64,000 nt of DNA from Paraburkholderia graminis C4D1M (lineage in GTDB: Bacteria > Pseudomonadota > Gammaproteobacteria > Burkholderiales > Burkholderiaceae): the NCBI RefSeq assembly GCF_000172415.1, contig NZ_ABLD01000027.1:18116-82115 (forward strand), read 5' to 3'. The position numbers and the translations under genes were made by a program. The notes below the pieces were generated by a model. It was not told where the DNA came from. It saw only the letters and a program-made list of their open reading frames with translations, and did no database searches. Of this stretch, positions 8,645-16,954 are shown piece by piece. The stretch's first letter is position 1. Each line of letters opens with the position of its first letter.

Positions 8645-9994
8645 ATGGAAATGAGCCGCACGGCGAGTTCCGCCAACGTCGCAAAGCGCACCAAAGTCCG
8701 CTACGCGATCCTGCTTCTTATCTTTGTAATCACCACGTTCAATTACGCAGACCGCGCGACGCTGTCGGTCACCGGCTCGGCGATGCGCGCCGAATTCGGC
8801 TTCGACGCGATCCGCATGGGCTACATTTTCTCGGCGTTCAGCTGGGCTTACGTGGCCTCGCAATTGCCGGCCGGCTGGCTGCTGGACCGCTTCGGCGCAC
8901 GGCGCGTGTACGCCGCGAGCATTTTCTTCTGGTCGCTCTTCACGCTGCTGCAAAGCTCGATCGGATTGCTCGGCAGCGCGGCCGCCGCGGTGACGGGTCT
9001 CTTCGTGTTGCGTTTCGCGATGGGCGCGGCGGAATCGCCGGCCTTTCCGGCCAACGCCAAAGTCGTGGCGAGCTGGTTTCCGACCAAGGAACGCGGCACC
9101 GCATCGGCGATCTTCAACTCGGCGCAATACTTCGCGGCAGTGATCTTCACGCCGTTGATGGCCTGGCTCACGCACGCGTTCGGCTGGCACATGGTGTACG
9201 TCGTGATGGGCGTGGCCGGCTTGCTGCTCGCGCTCACCTGGCTCAAGGTGATGAAGCATCCCGCCGACCATCCGGGCGTGTCGGCTTCGGAACTCGAGTA
9301 CATCGAACAGGGCGGCGGCGTGATCAACGGTCACCAGAAAACCGGTCCCGCCGACGTCGAAAAGGCCGGCGGCTGGTCGCTCGTGCGCCAGTTGCTGACG
9401 AACCGGATGCTGGTCGGCGTCTATCTCGCGCAGTACTGCATCAACGTGCTGACGTACTTCTTCCTGACCTGGTTTCCGATCTACCTCGTGCAGGCGCGTC
9501 ACATGACGATTCTGCAGGCGGGCCTCGTCGCGTCGTTGCCGGCGATCTGCGGATTTTCCGGCGGCGTGCTCGGCGGCATTCTGTCGGACTCGCTGATCCG
9601 GCGCGGCCATTCGCTGACCGTCGCGCGCAAGGTGCCGATTGTCGGCGGCATGCTGCTGTCGGTGTCGATCATCGGCTGCAACTACGTTTCCACCGACTGG
9701 ATCGTCGTCGCGCTGATGTCGCTCGCATTCTTCGGCAAGGGCATCGGCGCGCTCGGCTGGGCGGTGGTCGCCGATACGTCGCCGAAGGAAGCGCTCGGTT
9801 TGTCGGGCGGCATCTTCAACATGTTCGGCAACGTGGCCGGCATCGTCACGCCGATCGTGATCGGCTACCTGGTCGCGCAAAGCGGCTCGTTCAACGGCGC
9901 GCTGGTGTTCGTCGGCGCGAACGCGCTGCTGACGGTGTTCAGCTACCTCGTGATCGTGAAGGACATCAAGCGCGTGGAGCTGCGCCCGCGCTAA
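8645..9994 (+). CDS. MFS transporter, glucarate/galactarate permease type (GudP/GarP, ACS family)
   Basis: A 449-residue, 12-segment MFS carrier of the anion:cation symporter family that includes GudP/GarP. NYADRATLSVTG in the first helix, PAGWLLDRFGARRVY between helices 2 and 3 (the DRxGxR signature), and ESPAFPANAKVVASWFPTKERGTAS are typical of that group. It probably imports aldarates by proton symport. The second ATG (8645) is taken as the start because AAGGAG at 8633-8638 has correct spacing to it and abuts the first ATG at 8639. A palindrome TCTTGTACAAGA (8618-8629) sits just before the ribosome site. It lies after the kdgD terminator, so it may have its own promoter. Confidence 0.9.
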   Translation: MEMSRTASSANVAKRTKVRYAILLLIFVITTFNYADRATLSVTGSAMRAEFGFDAIRMGYIFSAFSWAYVASQLPAGWLLDRFGARRVYAASIFFWSLFTLLQSSIGLLGSAAAAVTGLFVLRFAMGAAESPAFPANAKVVASWFPTKERGTASAIFNSAQYFAAVIFTPLMAWLTHAFGWHMVYVVMGVAGLLLALTWLKVMKHPADHPGVSASELEYIEQGGGVINGHQKTGPADVEKAGGWSLVRQLLTNRMLVGVYLAQYCINVLTYFFLTWFPIYLVQARHMTILQAGLVASLPAICGFSGGVLGGILSDSLIRRGHSLTVARKVPIVGGMLLSVSIIGCNYVSTDWIVVALMSLAFFGKGIGALGWAVVADTSPKEALGLSGGIFNMFGNVAGIVTPIVIGYLVAQSGSFNGALVFVGANALLTVFSYLVIVKDIKRVELRPR

Positions 9995-10092
9995 GCGCGG
10001 CGCGAATTACAGCGCCCGGCTTCGGGCCGCGGCCGCGCGCTGCGGCCCGGCCCTCACCTCCCGCTCAAATTGATCCGGCCTTTCTATAATCA

Positions 10093-10105
10093 GTCGTCAG
10101 ACGAC
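10093..10105. promoter_or_regulatory. Palindrome GTCGTC-A-GACGAC before the GntR gene
   Basis: Perfect inverted repeat with a single-base centre, directly upstream of a TATAAT (10108-10113) and 55 bp before the regulator start. The position suits autoregulation. Its sequence differs from the asymmetric element found before the catabolic genes. Confidence 0.45.
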
Positions 10106-10160
10106 GGTATAATGGATCGCAGAAAGTATCTGCAACTATCTGATTCAAGGGGCGTTTTCG

Positions 10161-10904
10161 ATGGCTACACCACTGGCATCCGCGGCACCGCCACGACGCG
10201 CTCGTAATCTCGCCGAGCTCGTCGTCAATTACGTCACCGAGCAGATCGCGTCCAACGCGCTGAAGCCAGGCGACAAGCTGCCGACCGAATCGCAACTCAT
10301 GGTCACGCTGAGCGTGAGCCGCACGGTCATTCGCGAGGCAATTTCGCGCCTGCAGGCGGGCAAGGTCATCGAGACGCGGCACGGCATCGGCAGCTTCGTG
10401 CTCGAGCCGCAGCGCGAAAAGCTCGGTATCGACATGGTGCCGGCCACCACGCTGCGCGACGTGCTGTGCATCCTCGAATTGCGGATCAGCCTCGAAACGG
10501 AATGCGCGGGTCTCGCGGCCCAGCGTGCCAAACCGGAAGACCTCGCGCGCATGCGCGCCGCGCTCGACGCGATCGAAGCGACGCGCCATAACGGGCTCGA
10601 CAGCGTCGAGGCCGACCTGCAGTTTCATATTTCGGTGGCGCGCGCCACGGGCAACCGCTATTTCGTCGACATCCTCACGCAAATGGGCAGCGCGCTGATT
10701 CCGCGCAACCGTCTCGATTCCGCGGGCATTGCGCGCGCCGAGCCGGACGCGTACCTGTCGCTCGTCAACCTCGAGCACGAGAGCATTCTCGAAGCGATCA
10801 GCCGCCACGACGCCGACGGCGCGCGCGCGGCCATGCGCATGCATCTGTCGAATAGCCGCGAACGGCTGCGTCGCGCGAACGAAACGTCCGAGGCGAATAG
10901 CTGA
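10161..10904 (+). CDS. FadR-subfamily GntR regulator of the uronate/aldarate cluster
   Basis: A 247-residue DNA-binding regulator. A winged helix-turn-helix covers residues about 15-85 (GDKLPTESQLMVTLSVSRTVIREAISRLQ), followed by an all-helical FCD ligand domain (about 95-235) with the expected metal/ligand histidines (LQFHIS, and MRMHLSNSRERL near the end). Its central position and the repeated operators around it make it the likely cluster repressor, released by an aldarate or related intermediate. It may correspond to the hexuronate regulator called GguR in other beta-proteobacteria, but I cannot confirm orthology by reading alone. A palindrome overlapping its promoter suggests autoregulation. 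Confidence 0.85.
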   Translation: MATPLASAAPPRRARNLAELVVNYVTEQIASNALKPGDKLPTESQLMVTLSVSRTVIREAISRLQAGKVIETRHGIGSFVLEPQREKLGIDMVPATTLRDVLCILELRISLETECAGLAAQRAKPEDLARMRAALDAIEATRHNGLDSVEADLQFHISVARATGNRYFVDILTQMGSALIPRNRLDSAGIARAEPDAYLSLVNLEHESILEAISRHDADGARAAMRMHLSNSRERLRRANETSEANS

Positions 10905-10958
10905 ACGCGCCGGTTTTTCAAGCGCATAGAAGTACGACTACGCGCCAACGGTAAAAAG

Positions 10959-10993
10959 AAAATGGCCGGGGAGTTCACCTCCCCGGCCATTTT
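10959..10993. terminator. Strong bidirectional terminator between gntR and the aldehyde dehydrogenase
   Basis: Perfect 15-bp stem (AAAATGGCCGGGGAG and its complement) with a 5-base loop TTCAC. A and T tracts lie at both ends, so it can stop the convergent transcripts of gntR (rightward) and the aldehyde dehydrogenase (leftward). Confidence 0.9.
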
Positions 10994-11020
10994 TCATTCG
11001 ATGCCGCCAATCAGGCGCGC

Positions 11021-12628
11021 TTAGCTGCGCGTGATCTCGCCATCGCGGCGACGCCACAGATTCAGCGGATTGCTGTCAGCCAGCGCCTCGGGCAACAGAT
11101 CCGCCGGGAAGTCCTGATAGCAGACCGGGCGCAGGAAGCGCTCGATCGCCGTCGTGCCGACCGAGGTCGCGCGGCTGTCGGAGGTCGCCGGGAACGGGCC
11201 GCCGTGGACCATCGCGTGGCAGACTTCGACGCCGGTCGGAAAGCCGTTGACCAGCAGACGCCCGGCCTTGCGCTCGAGAATCGGCACGAGCTTCTGGGCT
11301 GCGGGCACGTCGGCGGCGTCCATCTGGATCGTGGCCGTCAGTTGGCCGGCAAAGTGCTCGGCAACTTGCAACAACTCGGCTTCATCCTTGCAGCGCACGA
11401 TCGTCGATGCCGGACCGAATACCTCGTCCTCCAGCGCCGGCGTGGCGACGAACGTCTGCGCATCAGTCACGAACAGTGCGGCGCGCGCCTGGTTCGGGCC
11501 CGTTACGTCGGCGCCGCGCGCCACCGTTTCGACGCCGGCGGTCTTGGCCAGCTTGCCCTCGCCTTCCGTGTAGGCGGAGTGGATGCCCGAAGTCAGCATG
11601 GTCTGCGCGGGCTTGGCGGCCAGCGCTTCAGAGGCGGTGGCGACGAAGCTCTTCAGCGCATCGCTGTCGACGGCAATCGCGAGGCCCGGGTTCGTGCAGA
11701 ACTGGCCGGCGCCCAGCGCGAGCGAATCGACGAAACCGCGCGCGATGTTCTCGGTGCGCTGCTTGAGCGCGTTCGACAGCAGAAACACCGGGTTGATGCT
11801 GCTCATTTCCGCGTAGACGGGAATCGGCTCGGGGCGCGCCGCCGCGACGCGCATCAGCGACAAGCCGCCCGCGCGCGAACCGGTGAAGCCGACCGCCTTG
11901 ATCGCCGGATGCGCGACGAGCGCCTCGCCGACCGAATTGCCCGCGCCGACGATCAGCGAGAACACGCCTTCCGGCAGGTCCATTTCCGCTGCGACGCGCT
12001 GGATCACACGGCCGACCATCTCCGAGGTCCCGAGGTGCGCGCGATGCGCCTTCACCACGACCGGACAGCCGGCCGCGAGCGCCGCGGCCGTGTCGCCGCC
12101 GGCCACCGAGAACGCGAGCGGGAAATTGCTGGCGCCGAACACGGCGACCGGTCCCACCGGAATCCTTTGCATGCGCAGGTCGGAACGCGGCAGCGGCTTG
12201 CGGTCCGGCAACGGCGAATCGAGCGTCGCGGTAAGCCACTGGCCCGAGCGCACTACTTGCGCAAACAGCTTGAGCTGGCCGGTCGTGCGGCCGCGCTCGC
12301 CTTCCAGACGCGCCTTCGGCAAGCCGGATTCCTGCTGCGCGCGCTCGACGAGCGCATCGCCCAACGCCGTGATGCCGTCCGCGATACGTTCGAGGAACTC
12401 GGCGCGCACGCTGAGCGGCAGTTGCCGGTACGGATCGAATGCCTTGCCCGCCAGTTCGCAGGCGAGGTTGACGTCGCTAGCCGTGCCGCTGCCGAAAACC
12501 GGCTCGGCGATGTCCGTGCCGGTGGTGGGATTGAACGCGTGCAGCGCCTGTTCGGCGCCGCGCACGGCCTTGCGGCCGATCAGCATTTCGCCGGTGATCT
12601 GGCCGGTGACTTCGCTGGAATGGGACAT
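11021..12628 (-). CDS. 2-oxoglutarate semialdehyde dehydrogenase (2,5-dioxovalerate dehydrogenase)
   Basis: A 535-residue NAD(P)-dependent aldehyde dehydrogenase that oxidises 2-oxoglutarate semialdehyde, the KdgD product, to 2-oxoglutarate for the TCA cycle. The cofactor-domain motif FGASNFPLAFSVAGGDTAAAL lies at about 164-184; PVVVKAH contains the cofactor-binding lysine; FTGS is at 248-251; YAEMSS (about 272-277) holds the general base Glu; and the nucleophile is Cys311 in GAGQFCTNPG. This pattern matches the type III enzymes found with galactarate/glucarate genes. Transcribed leftward, divergent from garL, with an operator copy 29 bp before its start. Confidence 0.93.
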   Translation of the reverse strand: MSHSSEVTGQITGEMLIGRKAVRGAEQALHAFNPTTGTDIAEPVFGSGTASDVNLACELAGKAFDPYRQLPLSVRAEFLERIADGITALGDALVERAQQESGLPKARLEGERGRTTGQLKLFAQVVRSGQWLTATLDSPLPDRKPLPRSDLRMQRIPVGPVAVFGASNFPLAFSVAGGDTAAALAAGCPVVVKAHRAHLGTSEMVGRVIQRVAAEMDLPEGVFSLIVGAGNSVGEALVAHPAIKAVGFTGSRAGGLSLMRVAAARPEPIPVYAEMSSINPVFLLSNALKQRTENIARGFVDSLALGAGQFCTNPGLAIAVDSDALKSFVATASEALAAKPAQTMLTSGIHSAYTEGEGKLAKTAGVETVARGADVTGPNQARAALFVTDAQTFVATPALEDEVFGPASTIVRCKDEAELLQVAEHFAGQLTATIQMDAADVPAAQKLVPILERKAGRLLVNGFPTGVEVCHAMVHGGPFPATSDSRATSVGTTAIERFLRPVCYQDFPADLLPEALADSNPLNLWRRRDGEITRS

Positions 12629-12656
12629 GTCTCTCTTCCTTGTATTAGAGCGCTAG

Positions 12657-12674
12657 ATATAAGTCATCCTACAA
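12657..12674 (-). promoter_or_regulatory. Candidate GntR operator of the aldehyde dehydrogenase
   Basis: On the minus strand it reads TTGTAGGATGACTTATAT, nearly identical to the garD copy, 29 bp before the start codon. Confidence 0.65.
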
Positions 12675-12787
12675 CATACAGGTGTGCCGATGCAACCGGA
12701 ACCGCCTACTCGCACATGGGCTTTCAGCGTCATTCCGGGTTAACGTGACCGTTACAACGGCTGAATCGGGTGCTAATCTGGACATAG

Positions 12788-12805
12788 ATATACGACGACC
12801 TATAA
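12788..12805 (-). promoter_or_regulatory. Weak regulon operator upstream of garL
   Basis: On the minus strand it reads TTATAGGTCGTCGTATAT. It keeps the outer parts of the consensus (TTRTAGG and GTAT) but is degenerate in the middle. It lies 61 bp before garL in the divergent promoter region. Confidence 0.4.
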
Positions 12806-12866
12806 CGTGCGGTTCAGCCATCGTCGGAACTTGACCCGATCCATTTGCCGTTCGAGGAATACGTTC

Positions 12867-13673
12867 ATGCCAGCCGCGCCCTGCCAGCCTTATCAGTCTC
12901 TTCCCAACAGCTTCCGCCACGCCGTGCGCAGCGGTGAAACGCTGGTCGGCTGCTGGGCCTCGCTCGCGAGCCCGATTGTCGCCGAACTGCTCGGCGTGAT
13001 CGGCTTCGACTGGCTGCTGCTGGACGCCGAACACGCGCCCAACGACGTCCTCACGCTGATCCCGCAACTGATGGCGCTCAAGGACAGCCGCAGCGCGCCG
13101 GTCGTGCGCCCGCCGGCCAACGAGAGCGTCGTCATCAAGCGGCTGCTGGACAGCGGCTTTTCCAACTTCCTCGTGCCGTTCGTCGATAACGCCGACGACG
13201 CGGCGCGCGCGGTCGCCGCCACCCGCTATCCGCCGCAAGGCGTTCGCGGCGTCTCGGTGGGCCACCGCGGCAACCGCTACGCGACGGTACCCGACTATTT
13301 TGACATTGCCAACGACAACGTCTGCGTCATCGTGCAGATAGAGAGCCGTCAGGCCGTGAACTCGATCGACGCGATTCTTGCCGTCGACGGCGTCGATGCG
13401 GTATTCGTCGGCCCGTCCGACCTCGCGGCCGCCTACGGACATCTCGGCAACGCCGCGCATCCCGACGTGCAGCAGGCGATCGCCCATGTGTTCGAACGCG
13501 CGCAGGCCGCGGGCAAACCGAGCGGCATTCTTGCGCCGGTGCAAGCCGACGCCGAACGCTATCTCGCGATGGGCTGCCGCGTCATCGCCGTGTGCGCCGA
13601 CCTCGGGCTGTTGCGAAACGCCGCGCAGGCCGTCCATCAACACTTCATCAAGAACCCGGCTGGCCAGAGCTAA
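12867..13673 (+). CDS. garL: 2-dehydro-3-deoxyglucarate aldolase (GarL, HpcH/HpaI family)
   Basis: A 268-residue class II, metal-dependent aldolase that splits 2-keto-3-deoxy- or 5-keto-4-deoxyglucarate into pyruvate and tartronate semialdehyde. Family features: GCWASLASPIVAELLG, FDWLLLDAEHAPND (catalytic His of the EH pair), VVRPP, LVPFVDNADDA, metal Glu in VQIESRQAV, and FVGPSDLAAAYGHLG. The ATG at 12867 has a GAGGAA ribosome site; 20 upstream codons are not conserved. The next gene reduces tartronate semialdehyde, so the pair forms the glycerate branch of aldarate breakdown, parallel to KdgD. Confidence 0.93.
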   Translation: MPAAPCQPYQSLPNSFRHAVRSGETLVGCWASLASPIVAELLGVIGFDWLLLDAEHAPNDVLTLIPQLMALKDSRSAPVVRPPANESVVIKRLLDSGFSNFLVPFVDNADDAARAVAATRYPPQGVRGVSVGHRGNRYATVPDYFDIANDNVCVIVQIESRQAVNSIDAILAVDGVDAVFVGPSDLAAAYGHLGNAAHPDVQQAIAHVFERAQAAGKPSGILAPVQADAERYLAMGCRVIAVCADLGLLRNAAQAVHQHFIKNPAGQS

Positions 13674-13727
13674 GCCACGCGCAGCGCGGGCGCAAACCAG
13701 GCCGCCATGACATCTCTGGAGCATTCC

Positions 13728-14621
13728 ATGCAAAAAGCAGGCTTTATCGGACTCGGCATCATGGGCAAGCCCATGGCCGCGAATCTTCTCAAGAACGGCG
13801 TCGCGCTCGCCGCCTTCACGCGCAGCGGCGTGCCCGACGATCTCACCAAGGCCGGCGCACAGGCATGCGACAGCCCCGCCGCCGTCGCCGCGCAGGCCGA
13901 CATCATCTTCATCATGGTGCCGGACACACCGGACGTCGAGCGCGTACTGTTCGGCGAAAACGGACTGGCGAGCGCGTTGCATGCGGGTCAAACGGTGGTC
14001 GACATGAGTTCGATCTCGCCGATGGCCACGCGCGAGTTCGCCGCTCGCGTGCGCGAAACGGGCGCGGATTATCTCGATGCCCCGGTATCGGGCGGCGAAG
14101 TCGGCGCGAAGGCCGGGTCGCTCACCATCATGGTCGGCGGCGAGCAGGCTACGTTCGACAGCGTGAAGCCGCTGTTCGACATGATGGGCAAGAACGTCAC
14201 ACTGATCGGCGCGGTCGGCGCGGGCCAGGTGTGCAAGGTCGCGAATCAGGTGATCGTCGCGGCCACGATCGAGGCGGTCGGCGAAGCGCTGCTGCTCGCG
14301 TCGAAAGCGGGCGTGGACCCGGCGCGCGTGCGCGAAGCGTTGATGGGCGGCTTTGCGTCGTCGCGCATTCTCGAAGTGCACGGCGAGCGCATGACGAAGC
14401 GCACCTTCGATCCGGGCTTTCGCATCGAACTGCATCAGAAGGATTTGAATCTCGCGCTCTCGACCGCGCAGACGCTCGGCGTTTCGTTGCCGAATACGGC
14501 CACCTGTCAGGCGCTTTTCAATGCGTGCGTCGCGCACGGCGGCAAGGCATGGGATCACTCGGCGATGGTGCGTGCGCTCGAAGTGCTCGCCAATCACGAG
14601 ATCGGCCAGCAAACAACCTGA
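13728..14621 (+). CDS. garR: Tartronate semialdehyde reductase (GarR/GlxR)
   Basis: A 297-residue beta-hydroxyacid dehydrogenase that reduces tartronate semialdehyde to D-glycerate with NAD(P)H. The Rossmann motif GFIGLGIMGKPMAANLLKNG is at the N-terminus, the substrate-binding DAPVSGGEVGAKAGSLTIMVGG near 120, and the catalytic lysine lies in GQVCKVANQVIV (around residue 170). The ATG at 13728 follows GGAG at a good distance; an ATG seven codons earlier is less well placed. Same transcript as garL, 54 bp downstream. No glycerate kinase gene is in this window. Confidence 0.93.
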   Translation: MQKAGFIGLGIMGKPMAANLLKNGVALAAFTRSGVPDDLTKAGAQACDSPAAVAAQADIIFIMVPDTPDVERVLFGENGLASALHAGQTVVDMSSISPMATREFAARVRETGADYLDAPVSGGEVGAKAGSLTIMVGGEQATFDSVKPLFDMMGKNVTLIGAVGAGQVCKVANQVIVAATIEAVGEALLLASKAGVDPARVREALMGGFASSRILEVHGERMTKRTFDPGFRIELHQKDLNLALSTAQTLGVSLPNTATCQALFNACVAHGGKAWDHSAMVRALEVLANHEIGQQTT

Positions 14622-14774
14622 TCCATCACGCGCGTTCCGCCGCGCCGCTTCGCCCGTTCGACGTCGATGAATGGGTAAAGCGGCGCGTGTTGCGTTCTGG
14701 GCCAGAACAAACCGACAAATTCCCTTCGTTTCTTTCAATCATTAAGGATGACTGACTTAACAAGAACAATCGCA

Positions 14775-14855
14775 ATGAACGCCGTACTTTCGAGCATCGA
14801 CGATTATTTACAACGCCCTGAAGGGCAAGGAGACATTCGTGGCGAGTCACTATAA
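14775..14855 (+). other. Possible 26-codon upstream ORF overlapping the polygalacturonase start
   Basis: ATG at 14775 opens a 26-codon frame ending in TAA at 14855. It contains the ribosome site of the next gene and overlaps its GTG start by 17 bp in another frame. No clear ribosome site of its own. It could be a translational coupling leader or chance. Confidence 0.2.
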
Positions 14856-16842
14856 AAACAGCGGCAAGCGGGCAGCATCAGTGAACGCGGCTCATGCCGA
14901 ACCTTATTCACCTGGACGCCGGGCGTTCATGGTGTTCGCCGGCACCTCCGCGGGCGCGACGCTGCTCGGCGGTCTGTCCGCGTGCGGCGGCTCGGGCAGT
15001 TCGGGCCTCACACCCGAAGATCCGATCTGGGGCAGCTACGGCGCCGCGACGCAGATCGTCGCTTCGCTCGCCGGCATCAAACAGTCGATGTTCCCGTCGC
15101 GCGACTTCGTCGTTACGCAATACGGCGCGCAACCATGCGCGGTGGTCGCGGCAACCAATCCGTACACGGGCTCGTCGTCGCCCGCGAGCCCCGGCTCCAA
15201 CCAGACCAACGCGGCGTCTTCATTCGACTCGCGCCCGGCGTTCCTCGCCGCGATTCAGGCAGCCAACGCGGCGGGCGGCGGCCGCGTCGTGGTGCCGTCC
15301 GGCAACTGGTATTGCGCGGGTCCGATCGTGCTGCTCAGCAACGTCAATTTTCATTTGAGCGCCAATTGCACAATCTATTTCAGCCCGAATCCCGCGGACT
15401 ATGCGAAGGACGGCCCGGTCAACTGCGGCGCGAACGGCAACCTGTTTTACAGCCGCTGGCAGGCGAACGATTGCCTGAATTTCGGCTCGCCCGTCTACGC
15501 GCGCAATCAGTCGAACATCGCACTGACCGGCGAAGACGCGACCTCGGTGCTCAACGGTCAGGCGATGACGCCGTTCGCCGGCTCGGGCAACACCGCGACG
15601 TGCTGGTGGACCTTCAAGGGATCGAACGGGGCCTACGGTTGCGTGAGTTCGTCGACGCCCTCGCAGGTGTACAAGAACCCGAGCAACGTGGATCTGCGAA
15701 CTGTAGCGCCCGGCATTTCCGACGCGCTCTACACGCAGTTGACGAGTCCGACGACGCCCTGGCAAGAGGATCAGAACTACTTGCCCGCGCTCTCGGAAGC
15801 GGGCGTGCCGATTGCGAAGCGCATCTTTGGCCTCGGTCACTATCTGCGCCCATGCATGGTCGAGTTCATCGGCTGCACGAATGTACTGATGGAAAACTAC
15901 GCCACGAACAACACGCCGTTCTGGCAGCATCATCCGACCGATTGCAAGAATGTCGTGATTCGCGGCGTGACGACCAACAGCATCGGTCCGAATAACGACG
16001 GCTTCGACCCCGACGCGTGCGACAACGTGCTGTGCGACGGCGTGACCTTCAACACGGGCGACGACTGCATCGCGATCAAGTCGGGCAAGGATCTCGATAC
16101 GCAATACGGTCCCGCGCAAAATCACGTGATCCAGAACTGCACGATGAATAGCGGCCACGGCGGCATTACGCTCGGCAGCGAAATGGGCGGCGGCGTGCAG
16201 AACATTTACGCGCGCAATCTCCAGATGCTGAATCAGAACTGGGCGACCAATCCGCTCAATATCGCGATCCGTATCAAGACCAATATGAATCGCGGCGGCT
16301 TCGTGAAGAACTTCTACGTCGACAAGGTCACGTTGCCCAACGGCGTCGCGCTGAAAGGAGGCGGCTACGGCAGCGCGCTGCTCGCCGGCAGCCCGATCAA
16401 CGGCACCGTGCCGCTTGGCGTGGTGACTGCGACTGCGGCCAATCCGTCCGCGGCTCAGGGCGGCCTGATTACATTCGACTGCGATTATCAGCCGGCCAAC
16501 GACGCAATCAGAACGCGGCCGGCGGTCGTGCAGAACGTCAACATCTCGAACGTGCAGGCGAGCAACGTCACGCTCAACGGCGTCACGGCTTCGTGTTTTC
16601 AGGCGATCGTCGCGCAAGGCCCCGTCGCGTTCGACTACAACGGACCGACGCCCGCGCCGACCGTTCCGCCGATCACCGGCGTGACGATCTCGAACTGCAA
16701 TCTCGGCACTGCCGTTTGCGCGGGACCGGCCAACGCCACCACGCCGGGGCCGATCTATGCGTACAACGTCAACGGCATTGCGTTGAAGAACGTCGTGATC
16801 GGCGGGACGACGTACAACACGAACGTGGTCGATCAGCGGTAA
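14839..16842 (+). CDS. GH28 polygalacturonase, predicted Tat-exported lipoprotein
   Basis: A 667-residue pectin-degrading glycosidase. The four GH28 signatures are present: NNDGFDPD (Asp387; NTD in most members), TGDDCIAIKSG (Asp408-Asp409), SGHGGITLGSE (His440) and IRIKTN (Arg478-Lys480), which together form the inverting catalytic and subsite residues. The N-terminus has a twin-arginine motif (RRAFM, residues 27-31), a weakly hydrophobic segment and a lipobox LSAC with Cys49, so it is probably folded, Tat-exported and lipid-anchored. GTG start at 14839 with AAGGAGA upstream. It would release galacturonate at the cell surface or in the periplasm to feed the transporters and Udh enzymes in this cluster. 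Confidence 0.9.
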   Translation: MASHYKNSGKRAASVNAAHAEPYSPGRRAFMVFAGTSAGATLLGGLSACGGSGSSGLTPEDPIWGSYGAATQIVASLAGIKQSMFPSRDFVVTQYGAQPCAVVAATNPYTGSSSPASPGSNQTNAASSFDSRPAFLAAIQAANAAGGGRVVVPSGNWYCAGPIVLLSNVNFHLSANCTIYFSPNPADYAKDGPVNCGANGNLFYSRWQANDCLNFGSPVYARNQSNIALTGEDATSVLNGQAMTPFAGSGNTATCWWTFKGSNGAYGCVSSSTPSQVYKNPSNVDLRTVAPGISDALYTQLTSPTTPWQEDQNYLPALSEAGVPIAKRIFGLGHYLRPCMVEFIGCTNVLMENYATNNTPFWQHHPTDCKNVVIRGVTTNSIGPNNDGFDPDACDNVLCDGVTFNTGDDCIAIKSGKDLDTQYGPAQNHVIQNCTMNSGHGGITLGSEMGGGVQNIYARNLQMLNQNWATNPLNIAIRIKTNMNRGGFVKNFYVDKVTLPNGVALKGGGYGSALLAGSPINGTVPLGVVTATAANPSAAQGGLITFDCDYQPANDAIRTRPAVVQNVNISNVQASNVTLNGVTASCFQAIVAQGPVAFDYNGPTPAPTVPPITGVTISNCNLGTAVCAGPANATTPGPIYAYNVNGIALKNVVIGGTTYNTNVVDQR

Positions 16843-16883
16843 GACGCGCGCGCGGCGGAGTTGCTGCTGCGCCGCGTTGTGAA

Positions 16884-16909
16884 AAAAACCGCTCGGGAGA
16901 GCGGTTTTT
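16884..16909. terminator. Bidirectional terminator between GH28 gene and ilvD
   Basis: Perfect 11-bp stem AAAAACCGCTC / GAGCGGTTTTT with a GGGA loop, between two convergent genes. A/T tracts occur at both ends; a second T-rich stretch follows at 16915-16922. Confidence 0.85.
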
Positions 16910-16954
16910 CTACGGTTTTTTCTTGCTAACAGCGCATGACGCGCTGAGCAAAAA

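Noticed and set aside
12669..14738. 689-codon antisense frame across garL and garR
   Set aside because: Arg/His/Ala-biased shadow of two clearly real genes on the other strand.
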